This document shows, one piece after another, positions 25,857 to 34,429 of a stretch of DNA of 64,000 nt. Under the pieces are notes generated by a model that was given only the letters and a program-made list of their open reading frames with translations, was not told where the DNA came from and did not search any database. The DNA is from Palsa-504 sp963789225 (GTDB lineage Bacteria; Actinomycetota; Actinomycetes; Streptosporangiales; Streptosporangiaceae), in assembly GCA_963789225.1 (NCBI GenBank), contig CAWBKD010000005.1, forward strand, positions 293,095-357,094, read 5' to 3'. The translations under genes and the position numbers were made by a program. How positions within the stretch are numbered: the first letter of the stretch is position 1; each line of letters opens with the position of its first letter.

Positions 25857-26579
25857 ATGACGCTGGACATGGACATCGCCGCAGGCGAGCGGGCCGAAGC
25901 CGCGCGGTGCCTGATTGACCGGGCGCAGGACGGCCCAGTGGACCTGGCCACCGTGACGGCCCTCGACTTGTGCTCGCTCGGCGGCCCGGCGCCCCCGCTG
26001 TTCGATGAGACGCCGGGTCGTGCTTGGGCACGCCTGGGAAGGCCGCAGCGCGGGCAAGTCACGGATCAGGTGACCCAGGAGTTGAAGCCGGAGCTCGGCT
26101 TGGTGCTGGCCGCACGCCGCCGCCCGGCGTTCGTCGTGATAGTTCAGGCCGAGGACCACAGCCCGCGCCCTCTCCGGTTGTTCGCCCTCGCAGACGAGGC
26201 CGGACCGGTGCGGGGTTTCGTGCTGGAAGAGCCTGGGCTGCCGCTGAACCCTGAGCGCCACTTCGCGAAAGTCAGGAAGCTGGGGCCCCTGGGCTGGTTC
26301 TACCGTTACTTCCTCGTCTCGCGGGACATGGCGGCGGACACTCTGGCGCGGTGGACGGTTTCCCCGCCCCTGCGGTCTGGTCCACCCGCCTCCCTGGGGT
26401 GGCTGGTGTCCGTCTGGTACCCAGACCGGGAGAACCCGGCCGGGCATCGCCTGAGGATCCGAGGCGACGGCACCATAGCCTGCCTGGATGGTCTCGCCCA
26501 GGGTGGACCGACGCAGTACGACGTCGGAGGGCTCCACGCGGTAATGCTCGACCTTCTTACGACCTGGGGTAGCCAGTAG
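25857..26579 (+). CDS. Hypothetical protein of unknown family
   Basis: 240 residues, family not recognised. No signal peptide or membrane helix. Two beta-rich patches can be seen (LGLVLAARRRPAFVVIVQ, then RPLRLFALADEAGPVRGFVLEE) and a C-terminal part with WLVSVWYPDRENPAG, so a small alpha/beta fold is likely. Codon use is actinobacterial but the coding signal is less extreme than in treZ. Start at ATG 25857 with only a weak GGAAG upstream; ATG 25869 is an alternative. The gene sits alone between two copies of a 21-bp repeat, which hints at insertion as a cassette. Confidence 0.6.
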   Translation: MTLDMDIAAGERAEAARCLIDRAQDGPVDLATVTALDLCSLGGPAPPLFDETPGRAWARLGRPQRGQVTDQVTQELKPELGLVLAARRRPAFVVIVQAEDHSPRPLRLFALADEAGPVRGFVLEEPGLPLNPERHFAKVRKLGPLGWFYRYFLVSRDMAADTLARWTVSPPLRSGPPASLGWLVSVWYPDRENPAGHRLRIRGDGTIACLDGLAQGGPTQYDVGGLHAVMLDLLTTWGSQ

Positions 26580-26594
26580 CTATGTAATCGGCCC

Positions 26595-26615
26595 GGAAAT
26601 ATGAATACTGTCCCG
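26595..26615 (+). repeat. 21-bp direct repeat, right copy
   Basis: GGAAATATGAATACT followed by GTCCCG, ending 2 bp before the ATG of the aldonolactone oxidase gene (26618). Because TATGAATAC is AT-rich and upstream of a start, it could also act as a promoter element. The left copy does not precede a start codon. Confidence 0.7.
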
Positions 26616-26617
26616 TC

Positions 26618-27979
26618 ATGCACAACTCTCCTGGGCGGCGCGGCGATCGAGCTCCTGCGGGCGGCACGTGGCGGAACTGGGCCGGAAACGTGACGGCGAC
26701 TCCGGCGCGCTGGGCCGCGCCGCGAACCGAGGCCGAGATCTCGGCGGCGGTCAGCGGCGCGGCCGCGGCCGGACTCCGCGTGCGGGCGCTGGGCAGCGGT
26801 CACTCGTTCACCGCGGCCGCCGCGACCGATGGCCTGGCGCTTGACCTGTCCGGCTGGACCGGGATCGTGGCCGCGGACACGCAGACCGGAGTGGTCACGG
26901 TCCGATCCGGGACCACGCTGCGGGCCCTCAACGCCGCGCTCGATGGGCTCCGGCTGGCCATGGCCAACCTGGGTGACATCGACGCGCAGACGGTCGCGGG
27001 TGCCCTGAGCACCGGGACGCACGGCACCGGTGCCCAGCTGGGGGGCCTGGCCACCCAGGCCGAGGCGTTCGGCCTGGTCCTGGCCGACGGTTCCGCGGTC
27101 ACGTGCTCGGCGTCGGAGCGGCCCGAGTTGTTCGCGGCGGCCCGGGTGGGCCTCGGCGCGCTCGGTGTGATCAGCACCGTCACGCTGCGGTGCGTGCCCG
27201 CGTTCGCGCTGGCCGCGGACGAGCGCCCGGAGCTCGCCGACGAAGTCATCGAGCGGTTCGACTCGATCGCGGCCGCCAACGACCACTTCGAGTTCTACTG
27301 GTTCCCTTACGGCCGCTACGCCCTGGTCAAGCGAAACAACCGGCTCTCGCCAGGCCATACCGCGGCACCGAACGTGCGTGCGTCCAGGCCGATGCCGGGC
27401 TGGCGCAGGTTCTGGGAGTTCGAGGTGATGGAGAACGCCGGCTTCGGGGCGCTGTGCCGGCTCGGCCGGGCGTCGCCACGGCTCATCCCCACGCTGAACA
27501 GGTTCTCCTCGGCCGCGCTTTCTACCCGGTCCTACACCGATACCTCCTACCGGGTGTTCGTGACCCCACGCAGAGTCCGTTTCGTCGAATCCGAGTACGC
27601 CGTTCCACGTGAATCACTGGGCGACGTGCTCGCCGAGTTGCGCCGCGCGGTGCCGCGCCTGGCCGATCCCGTGATGTTCCCCGTCGAGGTGCGGGTGGCC
27701 GCCGCCGATGACATCTGGCTGTCCACCGCGTACGGAAGGGACACGGCGTACGTCGCGATCCACCAGTACACCGGGCTGCCTTATCAGGCGTACTTCGACG
27801 CGTTCGAGTCCATCGTGGCCGAGGTCGCGGGCCGACCGCACTGGGGCAAGATGCACTCACTGGACGCCGAGCGCCTGCGTTCGCTCTACCCGCGCTTCGA
27901 TGATTTCCGGCGCGTTCGCGCCGAGGTCGACCCCGAGGCCAGGTTCGGCAACGCCTACCTGGACCGGGTCCTCGGCTAG
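26618..27979 (+). CDS. FAD-dependent aldonolactone oxidase (D-arabinono-1,4-lactone oxidase family)
   Basis: 453 residues. N-terminal VAO-type FAD domain with VRALGSGHSFTAAAATDG (the histidine after SG is the usual covalent FAD site) and ALSTGTHGTG; C-terminal ALO domain with the HWGKMHSL motif near the end. The family oxidises sugar lactones or related alditols with oxygen as acceptor. No signal peptide, so cytosolic. Start at ATG 26618, immediately after the repeat, without a clear Shine-Dalgarno. Natural substrate not predictable (alditol oxidase is also possible). Confidence 0.85.
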   Translation: MHNSPGRRGDRAPAGGTWRNWAGNVTATPARWAAPRTEAEISAAVSGAAAAGLRVRALGSGHSFTAAAATDGLALDLSGWTGIVAADTQTGVVTVRSGTTLRALNAALDGLRLAMANLGDIDAQTVAGALSTGTHGTGAQLGGLATQAEAFGLVLADGSAVTCSASERPELFAAARVGLGALGVISTVTLRCVPAFALAADERPELADEVIERFDSIAAANDHFEFYWFPYGRYALVKRNNRLSPGHTAAPNVRASRPMPGWRRFWEFEVMENAGFGALCRLGRASPRLIPTLNRFSSAALSTRSYTDTSYRVFVTPRRVRFVESEYAVPRESLGDVLAELRRAVPRLADPVMFPVEVRVAAADDIWLSTAYGRDTAYVAIHQYTGLPYQAYFDAFESIVAEVAGRPHWGKMHSLDAERLRSLYPRFDDFRRVRAEVDPEARFGNAYLDRVLG

Positions 27980-28052
27980 TCATTACCAACTGATAACGGG
28001 TCGGCCGGGCCCCGAACCGCGCGTGACGGGCCGCCCGTGATCCAGTTAGCGG

Positions 28053-28152
28053 CCAGTGCCTGCGGCCGACGTGAAAGATCACGGCCTGCCGGTCATTAGC
28101 GCGGTGACCGGCAGGCCCTGATCACCGCCTTCTTTCACGGCCGCGGCACTGG
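28053..28152. repeat. 100-nt nested inverted repeat (hairpin), possible terminator
   Basis: Three stems stack. The outer pair is CCAGTGCC/GGCACTGG plus GCGGCCG/CGGCCGC, the middle TGAAAGA/TCTTTCA, and the inner a perfect 13-bp pair GGCCTGCCGGTCA (28083-28095) with TGACCGGCAGGCC (28105-28117) around a 9-nt loop. No T-tract follows. It lies 74 bp after the oxidase stop. May serve as a strong terminator, a small RNA or a MITE-like element. The rest of 27980-28472 holds no convincing gene. Confidence 0.7.
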
Positions 28153-28472
28153 TCGCGCGGATGAGCGGGTAAGCGGGGTTGGTGGCGATGCGCGGAAGGG
28201 TCTGGTCGGCCCTGGCGGCGAACGGGGCTGGCGGTCACGGCCGTGCCTTACCGACCGGGCGGCCCGGCCTCGGGCCTTCAGCTGGCGGCTGACACCACGG
28301 GCCACGCCCCGGGAGCTGGCTCCGACGTGAGCCGGATCGTGCTGGTCACCATCGTCGTCATCGCGGTGGCCGCGTTCACGCTGCTGCAGGTCATCGCGAG
28401 GTCGCGCTGCGCGCGGGATGGCGAGCCGCCGGGCTGGCCGTCCGGGCGGGCTCTGGGGAAAGGCCGGGTTGG

Positions 28473-31448
28473 GTGGTGGCGGCAGAGGTGCTGGAGCGGG
28501 TTGAGGCCTTCCGGATCATCGAGATCCCGCGGCAGCCTGACGCCGGCCACGCGCAGCCGCCCGCTCACCAGCAGGAAGACCCCGGCCGGGCGCAGCGGGT
28601 CGCCGCGCTCGCCGCGGCCTACCACGCAGGCACCGGTTCCAGGGATCACGGTGCGCTCACCTTCGGCTGGGTACGGCACCAGGTCGGCGGCCCGGTCCAG
28701 TTCCTCGCGGCCGGAGCCGGCCTGGTCGGAGCCGGCCTGGTCGGCGGCGGGAAGGACGACGTCTTCCTGACCGTGCCCGCCGGAGCCAGGGCCCAGCCGC
28801 TGCCGGCCGGCACCGTCGCCGCGCTGATGTCGGAACTGCCCGGCTGGCGAGCCGTCGGCGGGATCAGCGACGGTCTCCTGCCCGAAGCCGAGCACCGTAA
28901 CGGCGAGCGTCAGGCGCCGTCGCTGGAAGAATGCCTGCTGGCCACCTGGCCGGGCCCGTTCGGCCTGCTGCTTCTGGCTGAATCCCTGCCAGCCGAGGAG
29001 ATCCAGGCTCTCGCCGATGAGATCGCGCGCCTTGAGCAACGGTCCGCGGGCAACACGGACAGGTTTCCCGGCCGGGTCATGACGACTCGCCGGCTTCAGC
29101 TGCGCCACGCCGAGGTGCTGAAGGCGAGGTCGACCGGCCTGTGGCGGCTGCGGCTGCTGGCGGGCGGCCGTGACCAGGACGCGGCATCGCGGGTGGCCGC
29201 GCTGCTGTGCGCATCGGCCGACCTGTCCGGCCTGCCCTACGCGATCGCGCCCCTTGAGCGGGCCGCGGGCACCCTGGGCGAGCTCCTGGCCGACCCCTCT
29301 CCGGCCCCGGCCGGAGGTGACGGGATCCTCGGCTACCCGTTCCTGGCCAGCACCGACCTGCTCGCCGCCCTCGCCAGGCCGCCCGATCGTGAGGTCCCGG
29401 GCATACGGCTGGTGCTCCGCCCGGACTTCGACGTCACCCAGGAGCCGACCGCGGCGCCCGTGATCGCCGTCGGCGAGGTCCTGGACCGAGCCCACCAGGC
29501 CGGCCCGCTGATGCTGCCGCTCGAGTCGCTGAACAGGCACGTGTTCGTCTGCGGCGCCACCGGCGCAGGTAAATCGCAGACCGTGCGCGCGCTGCTCGAG
29601 GCCGCGACCCGCGCCGGGATTCCGTGGCTGGTGGTCGAGCCGGCCAAGGCCGAGTACCGGCTGATGGCCGCTCGCCTGGCTGCGGCCGGGGCGGCCGTGG
29701 TGCGGATCCGGCCGGGCGAGTCAGACGCGATCGCGGCCGGTCTTAACCCGCTCGAGCCCGCGCCGGACGGCGGGGGCGGCCGGTTCCCGCTGCAGACCCA
29801 CGCCAACCTGGTCAAGGCGCTGTTCATCGCGTCCTTCCGCTCGGAGGAACCCTTCCCGCAGGTGCTGAGCGCGGCGCTGACCAGGGCGTACCAGAACGCC
29901 GGATGGGATCTGGCGCTGGGCGAGCCCATCGCGGCCGACCCGGATCCCGGCTACCCGACCCTCACCGACCTCCAGCGGGCCGCCGAGAGGATCGTCCAGG
30001 AGGTCGGCTACAGCCAGCGCGTCACCGACGACGTGCTCGGTTTCATCAAGGTTCGCCTGTCGAGCCTGAGGCTGGGTACGACCGGCCGGTTCCTCGAGGG
30101 CGGGCACCAGCTCGACTTCGGCAAGCTCCTCGCGGCAAACGTCGTCCTCGAGATCGAGGACGTGGGGGACGACGGCGACAAGGCGTTCCTCATGGGCGCC
30201 GTGCTGATCAGGCTGGCCGAGCACCTCCGGATGGCGAACCGGGCCCGGCCGTCAGGCCCGCCCGTGCTGCGCCATCTCACGGTCATCGAGGAGGCGCACC
30301 GCCTGCTCCGCCATCACCAGCACGCCGAAGGCGGCGGCCCGGCAGGCGCGGCGGCCCACGCGGTGGAGATGTTCGCCGGCCTGCTCGCCGAGATCCGGGC
30401 GTACGGCGAGGGCCTGATCATCGCCGAGCAGATCCCGGCCAAGCTGATCCCGGACGCGATAAAGAACACGGCGGTGAAGATCACCCATCGCCTGCCCGCG
30501 GCCGACGACCGGGACGCGGTGGGCGCGACGATGAACATGACCGCCGCGCAGAACAGGTTCCTGGTCACGCTCAGGCCGGGCGACGCCGCGGTGTTCACCG
30601 ACGGCATGGACTACCCGCTGCTCGTGCGGATGCCCGACGGCACCGGCCGCGAAGTCGTGCACGACGCCCCCACCGCGACCCCGGTCGGCGTGGTCCGGCC
30701 GCGCAGCCCGACGTGCGGCGCCGACTGCGCCGGCCGGCCGTGCACGCTGCGGGACATGCGCATGGCCCAGCGCGCCCTGGAGGAGGAAGCGGGCATCAGG
30801 CTATGGGCCGAGCTTTCCGTCCTCGCGCACCTGGCCGGCTGGCCGATGCCGGTGCCCGGGGCCGCGCTGCTCTCGTCCCTGCAGGCGATGCCGTCCCGGC
30901 TGCGGGATTGCGCCATCTCGCACGGCGTGGACGCCGCGGTCAACGTCCGGGTGCCCGTCATCGCCAGCCGGGTCAGCGCGGTCGGCCTAGCCTCGCACGT
31001 CAGCACCGCGATCAGGGCGCGGGTGTCCCGCGGCGCCTGGCTCTGCCAGCGGGAGGAGCCCCGGTGGCTTGCCCCCGCGTACCAGTGGACGCTCGTCCTT
31101 GACGCGCTCAGGTCGGCCGACAGACAGAATCCCGGTGCCGGGCCGCACCCCCGTACCCGGGAATGGGAGCGGGCGTACGGACGGTTGGTGACCGGCGACA
31201 CGTGCGCGCGCCAGACCGGGACCGTGCAGCGGTGGCACGACGGCGCGCAGCGCGACGCGCGCGAGGTCAGGGCGGTCGCGTTCGGCGTCGACCACCCGTC
31301 GGCCGTCGAGACGGCGGCCGGCGCCAGGGCCGACGATGACGACTTCGAAGAACGGCTGGCCGGCCACCTCGAGCAGTTTGTCGACTGCCGCTGGCCGCGG
31401 CTGTACCTGACCTCTGGCGCCCCCGCGGATCCTGGGCGCCGGGGATAG
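28473..31448 (+). CDS. HerA/VirB4-like ATP-binding protein (large, 991 aa)
   Basis: A large cytosolic ATPase. The N-terminal 330 residues have no recognised domain. Walker A is GATGAGKS at about residues 361-368 and Walker B is LTVIEEAH at about 602-609; the arrangement and the motif IIAEQIPAKLIPDAIKNT with THRL are those of HerA-like hexameric DNA pumps. A cysteine group (CGADCAGRPC) follows the core at about 749. Chosen start GTG 28473 with GGAAAGG upstream. It stands alone: no nuclease (NurA/Sir2) partner is beside it. Role may be DNA translocation or defence; family assignment is confident, function is not. Confidence 0.85.
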   Translation: MVAAEVLERVEAFRIIEIPRQPDAGHAQPPAHQQEDPGRAQRVAALAAAYHAGTGSRDHGALTFGWVRHQVGGPVQFLAAGAGLVGAGLVGGGKDDVFLTVPAGARAQPLPAGTVAALMSELPGWRAVGGISDGLLPEAEHRNGERQAPSLEECLLATWPGPFGLLLLAESLPAEEIQALADEIARLEQRSAGNTDRFPGRVMTTRRLQLRHAEVLKARSTGLWRLRLLAGGRDQDAASRVAALLCASADLSGLPYAIAPLERAAGTLGELLADPSPAPAGGDGILGYPFLASTDLLAALARPPDREVPGIRLVLRPDFDVTQEPTAAPVIAVGEVLDRAHQAGPLMLPLESLNRHVFVCGATGAGKSQTVRALLEAATRAGIPWLVVEPAKAEYRLMAARLAAAGAAVVRIRPGESDAIAAGLNPLEPAPDGGGGRFPLQTHANLVKALFIASFRSEEPFPQVLSAALTRAYQNAGWDLALGEPIAADPDPGYPTLTDLQRAAERIVQEVGYSQRVTDDVLGFIKVRLSSLRLGTTGRFLEGGHQLDFGKLLAANVVLEIEDVGDDGDKAFLMGAVLIRLAEHLRMANRARPSGPPVLRHLTVIEEAHRLLRHHQHAEGGGPAGAAAHAVEMFAGLLAEIRAYGEGLIIAEQIPAKLIPDAIKNTAVKITHRLPAADDRDAVGATMNMTAAQNRFLVTLRPGDAAVFTDGMDYPLLVRMPDGTGREVVHDAPTATPVGVVRPRSPTCGADCAGRPCTLRDMRMAQRALEEEAGIRLWAELSVLAHLAGWPMPVPGAALLSSLQAMPSRLRDCAISHGVDAAVNVRVPVIASRVSAVGLASHVSTAIRARVSRGAWLCQREEPRWLAPAYQWTLVLDALRSADRQNPGAGPHPRTREWERAYGRLVTGDTCARQTGTVQRWHDGAQRDAREVRAVAFGVDHPSAVETAAGARADDDDFEERLAGHLEQFVDCRWPRLYLTSGAPADPGRRG

Positions 31449-31462
31449 CCCCGGGTGCGGCG

Positions 31463-31566
31463 TTGTCCACAGGACAATCCACAGACGTGTGCATGAAATT
31501 GCCAAGGGCCGTATGCAGCCTGGGTCATTGCAGGCGGGGTTATCCACAGCAGGTGCCTGTGGAGAA
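31463..31566. promoter_or_regulatory. Cluster of DnaA-box-like 9-mers
   Basis: Four sites in 104 bp: TTGTCCACA (31463-31471), CAATCCACA (31475-31483), TTATCCACA (31540-31548, the consensus box) and TGTGGAGAA on the opposite strand (31558-31566, reading TTCTCCACA). They occupy the gap between two convergent genes. No dnaA, dnaN or parB gene is in the window, so this is not taken as oriC; a DnaA-titration or regulatory site is possible. Confidence 0.55.
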
Positions 31567-31572
31567 CGCGGT

Positions 31573-33157
31573 TCAGGTCAGCGGTAGCAGCTCCGGCAGC
31601 TGGCCGGCGGGCGCCAGCGGCCGGGAGCGCCAGCCCCAGCGGCCGGAGACGCACAGCCAGACCAGCGCCGCCGCGGCGGCCAGGCGGATGACCGGCGTCA
31701 GCCAGGTGCCGTCGAACTGGGCGAGGTCGTACAGCCAGTGCGGCTCGGCGGGGCTCTGTACGGCCTGCGCGTAGATGGTCGCGCCCGCCAGCAGCCGGAT
31801 CAGGACCGCCCAATCCAGGAGGGACGCCGAATACAGCGCCAGCAGGCTGACGGCCATCACGTCGTACCACGGTCGCTGGAAGGCCGTGAAGAACAGCCAG
31901 GCCAGGCTCAGCGCCAGGGCCGGAGTCACGGCCGGGAGGGCGGGCACCCGGTCCGGCATGCGCAGCACCGCGAGCACCGCGGCGGCGCCGAACAGCAGGT
32001 AGGCGACCAGCGCAAGGTGCGGCGGCACGCTCGACACGCTGAACTGCGTATAGCCCAGGACCGGTCGCCAGAACAGCTGGTACATGGTGTCCCAGGTGAT
32101 CCCGGGGCTGCGCGTGATGAGGACCTTGATCGCGGGCAGCCCCGCCGCGAGGTAGGTAGGGACCACCACCAGCAGGAATCCCGCCGCGGCGGCCGCCAGG
32201 GGCCGGACGGACCGGCGGCAGGCCCACGCCACGGCCGCGGCGAACAGGACGTACTCCACCTTGATGCCGGCCGCGACGCCGGTGAGCAGGCCGGCGGCCG
32301 CGGCGGCGCCGACGCCGAGCCGCCCGTCGCGCGCTCGCAGCGCGGCGACGCCGAGCAACCCGAACACCACGGCGAGACCGTCGATGTGACCGCCCGCCAC
32401 GATCTCCCAGAGCAGCAGGGGATTGACGGACCAGAGCAGGTGAGCCCGCAGGCGCAGGCCCGGGTTACGCCTGAGCATCCGGTCCAGGGCCGCGATCACC
32501 ACGCCGAAGGCGAGCGCCTCCTCCAGCTTCAGCCAGAAGGTGATACGGGCCAGCGACGTCCCGCCGAGCTCGGCCGCGGCCCACTCCGCGCCGGTGGCCA
32601 CCGGGCCGTACACCGATACCGTGGTCGTCCAGGTGGACGGGATCTCGGAGAACGGTATCTGCCAGGCCGACCGGATCGCCGCTCCGCTCCAGCTGCAGCG
32701 GCGTCATGACGTACGGGCTGTGCCCGATCACGGCCGTCCGCCCGTTCGCCGCGTAGGAAATAGCGTCCGTCGATCCGGCCGACGGGAGGAGGGTAAAGAC
32801 GGCCACGGCCAGGAACGCGAAGGCCATGACCGCGCGGACCGGCGGGCGCGCGCCGCGTTCGACGGCGATCAGCCCCGCGATCACCCCCGCACAGCCCAGC
32901 ACCATCGCCACCCACAGCGACACGGTCACGAACGTGGCGGTCAGGTGCAGTGAATGATGCCACCACGGCGGGCCACTGGTGGCCGGCAGGGTAGGCACGG
33001 AGACGTTCGGGCCCGCCGCCGAGACCACGACCATGATCAGTACCGAGGCGACGATGGCCGCCGCCGCCAGCCACGCGGCCAGGCGGGTCAGCTCGGACGA
33101 CCCCGGAGCATCAGAGCGAGGCTGGCCGACCGCTCCCGCCTGGTCGTTCTCGCTCAC
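31573..33157 (-). CDS. Polytopic glycosyltransferase (MptB/GT87-like mannosyltransferase), frameshifted
   Basis: Two minus-strand frames together give about 527 residues of a GT-C membrane enzyme with roughly 10-12 helices. The first (start 33157) carries the loop GSTDAISYAANGRTAVIGHS, typical of polyprenol-phosphomannose-dependent alpha-mannosyltransferases, up to SGDP. The second resumes at SAWQIPFSEIPSTW and SVYGPVATG and runs to 31573. One extra base at about 32671 (plus-strand ACC) explains the slip. Family members extend lipomannan-like or exopolysaccharide chains outside the membrane. Either broken or a sequence error. Confidence 0.75.
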
Positions 33158-33245
33158 CGTCCGCCGCCTGCTCGTTCATGATCCCGGTCACGGCACCCTC
33201 GGCCCGTCTCTAGACGGTACCGGATCATGGCCTGCGGGTCCTGCA

Positions 33246-33263
33246 CCGCCGGCAAACCGGCGG
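33246..33263. terminator. GC-rich hairpin after the DUF5324-like gene
   Basis: CCGCCGG, loop CAAA, CCGGCGG, 10 bp past the stop of the minus-strand gene ending at 33274. Seven perfect pairs. No T-tract, as usual in high-GC actinobacteria. It could end transcription from the right. Confidence 0.5.
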
Positions 33264-33273
33264 CCCTGCTTGG

Positions 33274-33732
33274 CTACCTGCGAGACTTGGTGACCCTGCG
33301 GGTCCCGTTGACCTCCGGAGTTGGGGTGTCGTCGGCGATCGGGATCTGCGCCGCGGCTTCGTCGGCGGGCGAGTCAGCGTCGTCCGTGACCTCAGCCGTG
33401 GCGCTGGCGTAACGCCGTCGCATCGCAACCGCCGCCGCCGCGCCTGCCGCGGCGATCACCGCCCCCGCGCCGAGCAGCCAGCGCCAGCTCAGCAGCCTGC
33501 GCAGGCCAGTCTTTCCTGGCTGGGTTCCGGTCGGCCTGACCTGCCCGGCCGTGGACCGCAGGGCAGAAGAGACCCGGGGCGCGACCGAGGCAGTGATCGC
33601 GTCGGCGGCGTCCTCCAGGCGTGGCGCGGCCCATTCACGCGCGTCGTGAACCCCCTGGACGGTCACGTCCTTCGCCCGCGTGCCGAAGGCGGCGATCCGG
33701 CGAGGGGTGCGGCTGGTCGGGATAGAAGACAC
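33274..33732 (-). CDS. DUF5324-like single-pass membrane protein
   Basis: 152 residues: an N-terminal helical region (DAREWAAPRLEDAADAITASV), one membrane helix (LLSWRWLLGAGAVIAAAGAA with AAAVAM), then an acidic Asp/Glu-rich tail. Start at GTG 33732 with a perfect AGGAGG 7 nt upstream. In Streptomyces, DUF5324 proteins lie beside the same cyclophilin-rhomboid-crgA group, and the neighbourhood here agrees. Function unknown. Divergent from the cyclophilin gene. Confidence 0.75.
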   Translation of the reverse strand: MSSIPTSRTPRRIAAFGTRAKDVTVQGVHDAREWAAPRLEDAADAITASVAPRVSSALRSTAGQVRPTGTQPGKTGLRRLLSWRWLLGAGAVIAAAGAAAAVAMRRRYASATAEVTDDADSPADEAAAQIPIADDTPTPEVNGTRRVTKSRR

Positions 33733-33883
33733 GGTAAACCTCCTGAGCGTGTTCGTACTCGACCCACCCTTCCCGCCACGCCTGGGTTCAACCATCGGGC
33801 GCGGCCGGTACGGTGATGATTGAAGGAACTTCACCCGCGACAACAGGTCCGCCATCACGATGGCCGGACGAGGAGTCACTGGA

Positions 33884-34417
33884 ATGACAGACACGCTGAT
33901 CGCGACGCTGCACACCAATCACGGGCAGATCGTCGTACGCCTCTTCCCTGACCACGCGCCGAAGACCGTGCGCAACTTCGTGGAACTGGCCGAGGGCGGC
34001 AAGCAGTGGACGGACCCACGGACGGGCCGCGCGAGCACGGACCGGCTGTACGACGGGACCGTGTTCCACCGTGTCATTCCCGACTTCATGATCCAGGGCG
34101 GGGACCCGCTCGGCAGCGGCCGGGGCGGGCCCGGGTACAAGTTCGCCGACGAGATCCACCCGGACCTGCGGTTCGACCGGCCGTACCTGCTGGCCATGGC
34201 GAACGCCGGCCCGGGCACCAACGGCTCGCAGTTCTTCATCACGGTCGGGCCCACGACCTGGCTCAACGGCAAGCACACCATCTTCGGCGAGGTCATCCAG
34301 GGCGCCGACGTGGTGGACGCGATCAGTCGCGTGAAGACGGGCAGCCAGGACCGTCCGGTGGAGGACGTCATCATCGAGTCCGTCACCGTGCAGCGCGGCG
34401 ACACCACCGGTAGCTGA
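33884..34417 (+). CDS. Peptidyl-prolyl cis-trans isomerase (cyclophilin)
   Basis: 177 residues with the full cyclophilin core: VFHRVIPDFMIQGGDP (catalytic Arg in FHRV), LAMANAGPGTNGSQFFIT and WLNGKHTIFGEV. It catalyses proline isomerisation in the cytosol; no signal peptide. ATG 33884 chosen because AGGAG lies about 10 nt upstream; an upstream in-frame start (33860) adds eight residues. Thirteen bases before the rhomboid gene, so a two-gene unit is likely. Confidence 0.95.
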   Translation: MTDTLIATLHTNHGQIVVRLFPDHAPKTVRNFVELAEGGKQWTDPRTGRASTDRLYDGTVFHRVIPDFMIQGGDPLGSGRGGPGYKFADEIHPDLRFDRPYLLAMANAGPGTNGSQFFITVGPTTWLNGKHTIFGEVIQGADVVDAISRVKTGSQDRPVEDVIIESVTVQRGDTTGS

Positions 34418-34429
34418 CCGGAACAGACC

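Noticed and set aside
28327..28770. Possible small membrane protein starting VSRIVLVTIVVIAVAAFTLL
   Set aside because: One hydrophobic segment is visible, but the frame then runs 300 bp into the HerA-like gene out of frame with no natural end, and no ribosome site supports it.
31449..31572. Chromosomal replication origin
   Set aside because: There are DnaA boxes but no dnaA, dnaN, gyrB or AT-rich unwinding element nearby, and only four boxes.
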